Shown one piece after another: positions 23,301 to 30,068 of a stretch of 31,224 bases of DNA. Under the pieces are notes generated by a model. The model saw only the letters and a program-made list of their open reading frames with translations, made no database searches and was not told where the DNA came from. Where the stretch lies: the NCBI GenBank assembly GCA_948999435.1, contig CARJCM010000011.1:1-31224 (forward strand), written 5' to 3'. Every line of letters starts with the position of its first letter. The first letter of the stretch is position 1. Source of the DNA: an uncultured Bacilli bacterium (GTDB lineage Bacteria; Bacillota_I; Bacilli_A; RF39; UBA660). Made by a program: the position numbers and the translations under genes.

Positions 23301-26300
23301 GAAAAAATAGAAGATAGTTATCATTATAGTGGTAAATATTTTACTGATACTTTAATGATAGATGGTCGAGGATATAAATGGAGTACAAAGGCGGATGCTA
23401 TTACACCAATGCCTAATCCGAGTGGTGGATATTATAATACAGGAGTTGGTAATGAAGGTAATGGCGCTGCTAAAATAACACTTTTATCAGTTTTAAGTGA
23501 TAATAATTTCTTAGATAGTATTACTTTAGATGATGGTGATGTTGCTATTCCTTTTGAGACAACAAAAGAAGATTATGAAATTAATTTAGATGAAACTCAT
23601 TTAACTTTAAAAGTTGATGCGATTCCTAAAGACAAAGATGCTTTAGTAACAGGAGTAGAAACTATCTCGCTTCCTCCTGGAGAAAATAAACATGAAATTG
23701 TTATAACTGCAACAGATGGAAGTATTAGAGTTTATACTCTTACAATTAATCGTGAACCATCTAGTAATCCTAATCCTAAATCTATTGATATAACTAATAC
23801 TTATGATTATTTATGTGATTTAAACGATATTTATTGTAACTATACTTTTGATAAAGATATAACCAACTATGATATTAAATATCCATATGATACGGATAAT
23901 ATTACTTTTGTCGTAAATAAATTAACTCCTTATCAAGAAGTTAATGTATATAAAGATAATTTGGATACTCCACTTGAGGATTTTAAAGTTAATTTAGAAC
24001 CTGGTATTAATACTTTCTTAATTGAAATGATAAGTGAAGATAAACAAAGTAAAATATTTACTTATAATATTGATAGAGATATAACAGGGAATAATTTATT
24101 AGAAAGTTTGAAAATAACAGATCCAGTTGTAGATTTTGAATTTCAAAAATATACTTATGAATATTACGTAACTATTCCTAAAACAGCCGATAAATATGAA
24201 GTAGAAGCTATACCTGAAGATAAAGACCCAAATGTAAAAGTTTCTATAAAAGGTAATACTGATTTAATACCTGGTATGAATGATTGTATTATAACTGTAA
24301 CTGCTCAAAATGGGGATACAAGAACTTATATTATTCATGCCTATAAAGAAGTTAATAGAAGTACTTTACTAACAGATTTAAAAGTTATGAATGGAACTGA
24401 AGAATTAACATTAGAACCAACTTTTAGTCCTTATTTAAATAATTATACTATTAATGTATTAAATAGTGTTAGTGAAGTAAATATAGTTACAACCCTAGAA
24501 GATACAACAGCATCTATTACTGGTAATGGAGTACAATTGTTAAAAACAGGTATAAACGAAATCGATGTTATTATTACTGCTTTAAATGGTGATGTTAATA
24601 CTTATAAATTAGTTATTAATCGTGAGAAATCTGATAATGCTTATTTGAAAAGTTTAGAAGTTACTCTTTATCCTTTAAATGTTAATTTTAATAAAGAAAC
24701 ATTTGAATATGAAATTAATATTGATAGAGATATTACTAGTTTAAATGTTATAGCAGTACCAGAAGATAGTAATGCTACTTATACAATAAGAGGTAATCAT
24801 AATTTAGATAAAGTAGTTAATGAGATAATTATTACAGTTACGGCTGAGAATAAAGAATATAAAGTTTATAAGATTAAAGCTATAAAAAATATGAGTGATA
24901 ATAATTATCTTAGTTCTTTAAAAGTTATGAATGGAACTAATGAACTTACTTTAAATCCTGAATTTGATAAAACTAAAAATGAATATCACGTGTACGCTGA
25001 TGGAAGTGTTACAAATGTTGATATTGTTGCAGTTTTAGAAGAACAAGTATCAACAATAACTGGTGTTGGTAAACATTATATAGCTACTGGTGATAATGAA
25101 ATAGAAATAAATGTTACAAGTGAATCAGGTCAGGTTAGAACTTATAAAATAATTGTTACTAAAGAACTTAATGATGATTTAAATCTTCTTAAAGTAGAAA
25201 ATAATCGGGGGAGTGAAGTAATAAAACAAGAAGATATAACACTTGGTTATAACTATTTAATAAATGTTCAATATGAAGTTAATACAATTGATATAATAGG
25301 TACTGCTAATGCTAATACTTCTAAAGTTCAAGGTAATGGTACTTATAATTTAAAAACTGGTAATAATGATATAACTTTAACAGTTGTAAGTGAAGCTGGT
25401 AATAGAAAAGATTATATTATAAGAGTAGTTCGTGATAAATCTGATAATGATGATTTAAGCTTCTTATTTGTAGAAGAAGGTGGGTTAAACCCTCACTTTA
25501 ATGAAACAATAATTTTATATGATGTAAAAGTTCCAAGTGGTGTTAATACATTACATATAGAGGCTATACCAGAAGATAAAAATGCTACATATGAAGTTAT
25601 AGGTGGCTTAAAAGATACTAATGGTAACTATACTTATGATATTAGTAGTTTTGGAGTAGATGAACCACAATTTATTGAAGTAATAGTAACCGCAGAAAAT
25701 GGTATTGATAAAAAAACTTATACTTTAAGTGTCACTAAACAACAAACTACGACGGATAATTTGGCATTAGAAGAATTAATAACAAATAGAGGAGAATTAA
25801 CGCCAGTATTTAATCCTGATACATTGAATTATGAATTAACTGTCGAAAATAATATAACTGATATAACAATAAGTGCTAGAGCGTTTAATGAAAACGTCCA
25901 AGTAATTGGTGAGGGAACTTATAATTTAAAAGTTGGTAAAAATGGAATCGCAGTTTTTGTAATAGGAGAATCTGGAGTACAAAAAGATTATCAAATAGTT
26001 GTTACGAGAAAAAAATCTAATGATGCCTCTCTTGCTAGTTTAGTAGTAAAAGGGCACACTTTAACTCCTAAATTTAATAGTAATACTGATACTTATTCTT
26101 TAAATACTAGTAAAGAACTTTTAGAATTTACAACAATTAAGCCAAATGAAGAAGAAGCAACATATGAAGTAATTGGAAATAAAGATTTTGTAACAGGAGA
26201 AAATATAGTAACTATAAGAGTAACTGCACCAGATGGAGAGACAACTAAAGATTATATTTTAAATGTTAATAAAGAAGCTAGTAAAAATAATAACTTAACT

Positions 26301-28622
26301 AGTTTAAGAGTTGTTGATTATGAACTTACACCAGTATTCCATAAAGGAGTAATATTCTATGCAGTTGATGTGGATAATAATTTAAATAGTATTGTAATTG
26401 AAGCAATACCTGAAGATAATGCATCTACTATAACAGGAGTAGGAAGACAAACTTTAAAAGCAGGAGAAAATTACTTTGATATAGTAGTAACAAGTGAGGC
26501 TGGTACTACTAAAACTTATACTATCTTAGTTACTAAAGAAGCTAGTGATAATAATTATTTGGCAAGTCTTAGTACAAGTGATGGTTCTTTAAATCCAAAT
26601 TTTGATAAATTAGTTAATAACTATGAAATAATAGTTCCTAATGAAATAACTAGTATTGAAATATTTGGTACTTTAGAAGATGCTAATGCTAGTGTAAAAG
26701 GTTTTGATACTTATAATTTAAATGTAGGTGAGAATATAGTAGAAATCTTAGTAACAAGTGAGGCTGGTAAAACTAATATTTATGAAATAAAAATTATTAG
26801 ACAAAGTATTATTAGTCCACTTCTTGTTAACTTAGAAGCTCTAAATTATTCTTTAGATCCAGAATTTAATAAAGAAATATTTGAGTATTTTATAACAGTT
26901 GATAATGAAGTTACTTCTTTAAGTTTAACTTATACACCTGAAGATGAAAATGCAGTAGTAACTGTTACTGGTAATGAAAATTTTGTTGTAGGAATGAATG
27001 AAGTGCATATAAGTGTTTTAGCTAGTGATAATACAGAACAAGAATATATTTTATATGTAAATAGAAGTATGTCTACGAATAATTTCTTAAAGACTTTAAG
27101 TACTGATGTTGGTAGTTTAGATCCGACTTTTAATCCAAATACATTAGAATATAATGTTTTAGTAGAAAGTGATGTTGATACTATTCATGTGTATGCGTCT
27201 ACAATGGATTCTTCAGCAGTAATAACTAGTAAAATAGGTAATGATAATCCTTATACTTTGGAAAAAGGATTGAATAAAATTCAAGTTAAAGTTAGATCAA
27301 GTATTGGTGTTACAAGAACTTATACTTTAAATGTTAATAGAAAAATGTCTAGTAATAATAATCTTTTAAATATAGAGGTTTATGCAGGGGCTAATAAAGA
27401 ACTTCAAGAACTTAGTTTCCAAAAAGACATTTTGGAATATGTAATTAATTTGGATAGTCCTTATGATTTTGTAGATATAGTAGTGGAGAAAGAAGATAGT
27501 TTATCTACTGTTATGGGAGATGGAATTGTACTCTTACAATCAGGCGAAAATAATTTAGAAGTAATTGTAACAAGTGAAGATGGCAATGTTAATACTTATA
27601 AAATAATAATTAATAATCCTAAATCAAATAATAATTATCTTTTAAAATTAGTACCTAGTGTTGGTACTTTAAATCCAGAATTTACTAAAGAAAATGAGAA
27701 CTATACTTTAGATTTAACTAGTGAAGATAGTACATTATCATTTGAAGTTAAAACAGAAAATGGTAAAGCAAAGGTTAGTGGTAATGGTACTATTGGTGTA
27801 CCAGAAGGTGCAAGTGTAAGAATTATAACTGTAACTGCTGAAGATGGCTCAACTAGAGACTACACAATAAATATTACAAGACCATCTAAGTCAGAAGCAA
27901 GACTTGAAAACTTAGAAATAGATGGTTATCCATTTGAGTTTAATCCTGATACTTTTACTTATAATATTCAAGTATCTAAATCTAAAAAGGTATTATTAGA
28001 AAGTGAAATAACAGCAATACCTAAAGATGAAAATGCAACAGTAAATATGATGGGTGATTTAAATTTAACAGATGGAATAGTAAATATTTATGTAATAGAA
28101 GTTATAGCAAAAGATGGATATACAACACAAACTTATACTTTAAATATAACAAGAGATAGCGCAGAATATACACTTCGAAGTAATAAATATGAAATAGTAA
28201 GGTTTGAAGAGAATACTGAAGAAGACTATGTAATAGGAATAAGCCCGAGTACAATAATAAGTGATTTTAAAAATAACTTTGAGAATAGTCCAGAAGACTT
28301 AAAAGTATACTTAGATACAAGTGAAGTAGGAGAAAGTGAACTTACTGCAACAGCATTAGTCTTGAAGTTAGAGAAGAATGGTCGAGTATATGATACATTA
28401 CGAGTAATAGTAAGAGGAGACTTAACAAAAGATGGAAAAGTAAATATAACTGACCAAGTAAAGATGATAAATTATGTAGGAAGAACAACAACATTTGATA
28501 AATATCAAATGCTCGCTGCAGATTTAACATTTGATGGAAACGTTAATATAACTGACCAAGTAAAAATCATCAATTATGTAGGAAGAACAATAAGTGATTT
28601 AAATAACAAACCTACAAACTAA
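20334..28622 (+). CDS. Giant exported protein: cadherin-like repeats, two glycine-rich modules, C-terminal dockerin
   Basis: A 2762-residue surface protein. The N-terminal signal peptide (residues about 1-23) ends IIFGCSGYA, so it may be cut after GYA or lipidated at the cysteine. By eye there are about 22 cadherin-like beta-sandwich repeats (PF12733 type, about 85-95 residues), each with L..L, F....Y.Y.V, a TGN.. strand, and ending Y.I.V.R..S.N. Two glycine-rich modules (PF12810-like, about 194-490 and 757-1050) interrupt the first five repeats. Residues about 2590-2694 form the domain that often precedes dockerins. Residues 2695-2752 are two dockerin calcium loops (GDLTKDGKVNITD and ADLTFDGNVNITD), each followed by a helix ending NYVGRT. 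There is no LPXTG motif or C-terminal membrane helix, so retention would rely on the dockerin or a lipid. Probable adhesin or scaffold; ligand unknown. Confidence 0.88.
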   Translation: MKKISYILFAFISFIIFGCSGYAMPVLESLDIENAIIEDEFDSEKYEYNVFIDSDSINLNIDYSVKLENYYIMGIGNQTLKVNTKHYISLIDNEGNLAIYTLNVLRKLPFLKSISFQELEFEFNKNVFSYDLEVGGEIKDLTPLVELENNTEYEIIGSTNLHLGLNRIIIRVKDISSNLYQDYVLNVNRTVKKDFSSVGSHEYIIPEDGNYEIELWGAGPENAGGAYTKGIINLKAGEKLYFYIGEQGNWCGVMPCGEGGYNGGGNSGYYRGAGNTSGSGATDVRLVSGEWNDLESLKSRIMVAGGGGSSGTSSGNAGGLIGYQNYNSGYVGYGGYGGTQTSGGSKASTWSGAGTPTSGGFGYGGNGSHSGSSGYGGGGGGGYYGGGGGSGATSGAWGGGGGSSFISGHAGAIAINEDGTPKVNNYTKIEDSYHYSGKYFTDTLMIDGRGYKWTTSVGSLLAMPNPNGDNYPQGHGNESDGYAKIKYVASHEATGLSNLEISAGTLTPNFESGVYEYNLQLSTKEEEITIMAEAIEEWSNVLGTGTFLVPSGDSSYTISVVNYDGTIINYVINVNRPISSYKFLDGIKINGIVYEDFKSNVYEYDIELDTGIDNINLEAIRHITGQTVSGEGTFKFDTNEKTLTLLAKSEDNTQNQLYTFNFKRKKTSELKLISTSVPLNFTSNKYNYEVEIFNSVFNLNFVTETYFPDTIVTILGNKYLGEQENLITITSHLDGVDDTIYNIKVKKKENTKIEEVINFTGSVQEYIVPVSGYYEIELWGAGQVSVGGAYTKGKIKLLAGEKLYFQVGGQGKECPDKTCIGGYNGGGDSGNYNGSGSQSGSGATDVRLIGGDWNNVDSLKSRIMVAGGSGEYGTVSSGHAGGLLGYQNYNSGYAGYGGYGGTQISGGSRASTWSGTVAATSGGFGYGGNGGRSKVNGFGGGGGGGYYGGGGGSGANTGAWGGGGGSSFISGHAGAIAINLDGTPKVSNYEKIEDSYHYSGKYFTDTLMIDGRGYKWSTKADAITPMPNPSGGYYNTGVGNEGNGAAKITLLSVLSDNNFLDSITLDDGDVAIPFETTKEDYEINLDETHLTLKVDAIPKDKDALVTGVETISLPPGENKHEIVITATDGSIRVYTLTINREPSSNPNPKSIDITNTYDYLCDLNDIYCNYTFDKDITNYDIKYPYDTDNITFVVNKLTPYQEVNVYKDNLDTPLEDFKVNLEPGINTFLIEMISEDKQSKIFTYNIDRDITGNNLLESLKITDPVVDFEFQKYTYEYYVTIPKTADKYEVEAIPEDKDPNVKVSIKGNTDLIPGMNDCIITVTAQNGDTRTYIIHAYKEVNRSTLLTDLKVMNGTEELTLEPTFSPYLNNYTINVLNSVSEVNIVTTLEDTTASITGNGVQLLKTGINEIDVIITALNGDVNTYKLVINREKSDNAYLKSLEVTLYPLNVNFNKETFEYEINIDRDITSLNVIAVPEDSNATYTIRGNHNLDKVVNEIIITVTAENKEYKVYKIKAIKNMSDNNYLSSLKVMNGTNELTLNPEFDKTKNEYHVYADGSVTNVDIVAVLEEQVSTITGVGKHYIATGDNEIEINVTSESGQVRTYKIIVTKELNDDLNLLKVENNRGSEVIKQEDITLGYNYLINVQYEVNTIDIIGTANANTSKVQGNGTYNLKTGNNDITLTVVSEAGNRKDYIIRVVRDKSDNDDLSFLFVEEGGLNPHFNETIILYDVKVPSGVNTLHIEAIPEDKNATYEVIGGLKDTNGNYTYDISSFGVDEPQFIEVIVTAENGIDKKTYTLSVTKQQTTTDNLALEELITNRGELTPVFNPDTLNYELTVENNITDITISARAFNENVQVIGEGTYNLKVGKNGIAVFVIGESGVQKDYQIVVTRKKSNDASLASLVVKGHTLTPKFNSNTDTYSLNTSKELLEFTTIKPNEEEATYEVIGNKDFVTGENIVTIRVTAPDGETTKDYILNVNKEASKNNNLTSLRVVDYELTPVFHKGVIFYAVDVDNNLNSIVIEAIPEDNASTITGVGRQTLKAGENYFDIVVTSEAGTTKTYTILVTKEASDNNYLASLSTSDGSLNPNFDKLVNNYEIIVPNEITSIEIFGTLEDANASVKGFDTYNLNVGENIVEILVTSEAGKTNIYEIKIIRQSIISPLLVNLEALNYSLDPEFNKEIFEYFITVDNEVTSLSLTYTPEDENAVVTVTGNENFVVGMNEVHISVLASDNTEQEYILYVNRSMSTNNFLKTLSTDVGSLDPTFNPNTLEYNVLVESDVDTIHVYASTMDSSAVITSKIGNDNPYTLEKGLNKIQVKVRSSIGVTRTYTLNVNRKMSSNNNLLNIEVYAGANKELQELSFQKDILEYVINLDSPYDFVDIVVEKEDSLSTVMGDGIVLLQSGENNLEVIVTSEDGNVNTYKIIINNPKSNNNYLLKLVPSVGTLNPEFTKENENYTLDLTSEDSTLSFEVKTENGKAKVSGNGTIGVPEGASVRIITVTAEDGSTRDYTINITRPSKSEARLENLEIDGYPFEFNPDTFTYNIQVSKSKKVLLESEITAIPKDENATVNMMGDLNLTDGIVNIYVIEVIAKDGYTTQTYTLNITRDSAEYTLRSNKYEIVRFEENTEEDYVIGISPSTIISDFKNNFENSPEDLKVYLDTSEVGESELTATALVLKLEKNGRVYDTLRVIVRGDLTKDGKVNITDQVKMINYVGRTTTFDKYQMLAADLTFDGNVNITDQVKIINYVGRTISDLNNKPTN
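20915..21810 (+). repeat. Glycine-rich module, copy 1
   Basis: Encodes EYIIPEDGNYEIELWGAG, then a long Gly/Ser/Tyr tract with poly-Gly runs, and ends near YHYSGKYFTDTLMIDGRGY. It is aligned with copy 2 at 22604-23490. The segments share long exact runs, for example 41 identical bases at 21630-21670 and 23319-23359. GC content is clearly above the rest of the gene because of GGN codons. Confidence 0.85.
22604..23490 (+). repeat. Glycine-rich module, copy 2
   Basis: Near-duplicate of copy 1 (EYIVPVSGYYEIELWGAG at its start, the same GYQNYNSGY and GGGGGSSFISGHAGAIAIN blocks). Differences are concentrated around the cysteine pair (GVMPCGEGG versus ECPDKTCIGG) and in short glycine-tract length. 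Confidence 0.85.
28416..28592 (+). repeat. Duplicated dockerin calcium-loop segments
   Basis: Two copies of a segment containing AATATAACTGACCAAGTAAA and, further on, AATTATGTAGGAAGAACAA, about 105 bp apart. They encode the paired EF-hand-like loops of a type I dockerin at the C-terminus of the giant protein. Confidence 0.85.
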
Positions 28623-28654
28623 GAGAGCAAGAAATTGCTCTTTTTAGTTTTTTT
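28616..28654 (+). terminator. Strong intrinsic terminator after the giant gene
   Basis: AGAGCAA/TTGCTCT stem with a GAAA tetraloop, extended by AAACTAA/TTAGTTT around it, then TTTT. The TAA stop lies in the left arm. Confidence 0.9.
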
Positions 28655-28729
28655 GACTTAATGGAATAAATTGTCTTTTTTAAAAGTTTTTCCAATTCAT
28701 CAAAAAAACTTTTAATGCAATAAAATATA

Positions 28730-28738
28730 TGATATAAT
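28730..28738 (+). promoter_or_regulatory. Extended -10 promoter of the DUF4143 ATPase gene
   Basis: TGATATAAT, 19 bp before the preferred ATG at 28758. An ATG at 28737 overlaps this element and is therefore not the start. Confidence 0.65.
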
Positions 28739-28757
28739 GCTACTGGGTGATATTTTT

Positions 28758-29960
28758 ATGTTGAAGCGTGATTATTATTTAAATAAAATAAGAGATTTTT
28801 ATCATGTTAATTCTTTAATTAAAATATTGTGTGGACTTAGAAGAAGTGGAAAATCGGTTATCTTAAAACAAATAATTGATGATATAAAAGCTTCTGGTGT
28901 AGATGATAGTCAAATAATATATATTAATTTTGAATCTATGGATTTTGAAGATATTAAAACTGCTAAAGACTTGCATGATTACATAAAAAAATTAGTTAAA
29001 AATAAAAAAACTTATTATGTATTTTTGGATGAAATACAGGTTGTAAATAATTTTGAAAAAGCAATAAATTCTCTTAGAGTAGAAGAGCAGTTTAGTATAT
29101 TTATTACAGGGTCTAATAGTAAGATGACATTCTTAGAATTATCAACAGATTTAAGTGGAAGATATGTTAGCTTTAGAATTAATCCTTTGTCATTTAAAGA
29201 AATTGCAGAGCTTACTAAAACAAAGAGAGATAAATATTTGGAGTTATTGTTTGATATTTTTGAATGGGGAAGTTTACCTCAAAGATTTATCTTTGAAAAT
29301 TTATCTTCTAGAGAAAATTATATAAGAGATGTATATGATTCTATTTTGCTGAAAGATGTTGTAGATAGGCTTGGAATAACAGATATTTCTTCTTTTAATA
29401 AAATATTGCAATATATTTTAGAAACAGAAACTAGAGAGTTTTCTGCGACTAATGTAATTAGATATTTGGAAGATAATAATAGTAAAGTTGCTACTGATAC
29501 TTTATATAAATATTTAGATGCATTATGTTCAACTTTTATAATTAATAAAGTATTTAGATATGATGTAGAAGGGAAAAATGTTTTAAAATCTTTAAATAAA
29601 TATTATGCGACTGATTTAGGTGTAAAGAAAATTAAAACAAATAAGAAATTAGTTAATTATTCACAATGTTTTGAAAATATTGTATATAATGAACTTATTA
29701 TTAAGGGGTATGATGTATATATAGGAAAAACTACTAAGGGTGAAATTGATTTTATAGCTTCTAAAAATCATGATATTAAATATATTCAAGTGTGTTATGA
29801 ATTATCTAATGAAGATACAATAGAAAGAGAATTTAGTGCTTTTAATGTAATTAATGATAATTATCCTAAATATGTAATTTCAAAGGATACTGAGGATTAC
29901 TCGAGAGATGGAATTAAGCATTTAAATATATTTGATTTTTTAATGAATGATGATTTTTAA
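28758..29960 (+). CDS. AAA-type ATPase with C-terminal DUF4143 domain
   Basis: A 400-residue cytoplasmic protein of the AAA_14/DUF4143 type. Walker A GLRRSGKS is at 26-33, Walker B FLDEIQ has D91-E92, and a sensor segment reads FITGSNS; the segment SGRYVSFRINPLSFKEI is typical of the family. The C-terminal part has a PD-(D/E)XK-like pattern, EIDFIA followed by YIQVCYEL, in which the usual final lysine is not obvious. Such proteins are very common in gut Firmicutes and Bacteroidetes, often as variable accessory genes, and their function is not established. GGGTGAT precedes ATG 28758. It has its own promoter and terminator and sits between two related surface protein genes. Confidence 0.9.
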   Translation: MLKRDYYLNKIRDFYHVNSLIKILCGLRRSGKSVILKQIIDDIKASGVDDSQIIYINFESMDFEDIKTAKDLHDYIKKLVKNKKTYYVFLDEIQVVNNFEKAINSLRVEEQFSIFITGSNSKMTFLELSTDLSGRYVSFRINPLSFKEIAELTKTKRDKYLELLFDIFEWGSLPQRFIFENLSSRENYIRDVYDSILLKDVVDRLGITDISSFNKILQYILETETREFSATNVIRYLEDNNSKVATDTLYKYLDALCSTFIINKVFRYDVEGKNVLKSLNKYYATDLGVKKIKTNKKLVNYSQCFENIVYNELIIKGYDVYIGKTTKGEIDFIASKNHDIKYIQVCYELSNEDTIEREFSAFNVINDNYPKYVISKDTEDYSRDGIKHLNIFDFLMNDDF

Positions 29961-29970
29961 TAAATTAGAG

Positions 29971-29999
29971 AGAAGGCAAGAAATTGCTTCTTTTTTTTT
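29971..29999 (+). terminator. Intrinsic terminator after the DUF4143 gene
   Basis: AGAAG-g-CAA/TTGCTTCT stem with a GAAA tetraloop and one bulged G, followed by eight T. The core GCAAGAAATTGC is the same as in the terminator at 28616-28654. Confidence 0.85.
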
Positions 30000-30028
30000 A
30001 GAGAAATGTGGAATAAAGAGAAATAGTG

Positions 30029-30059
30029 TGTTATAATTGTGATAATAGTGGGATAGTAG
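30029..30059 (+). promoter_or_regulatory. Promoter of the second surface protein gene
   Basis: Extended -10 TGTTATAAT at 30029-30037. The 31-bp block matches 20286-20316 at 28 positions. Confidence 0.75.
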
Positions 30060-30068
30060 GTGTATTTA

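Noticed and set aside
20334..28622. Repeated sequence blocks considered as a CRISPR array
   Set aside because: The repeats are in frame, of protein-domain length (about 270 bp), diverged, and have no constant spacer or repeat size; they encode beta-sandwich domains.
28758..29960. DUF4143 ATPase as a defence-system effector
   Set aside because: It sits alone without partner defence genes, and the family is widespread with no settled function; the position between surface genes does not justify the claim.
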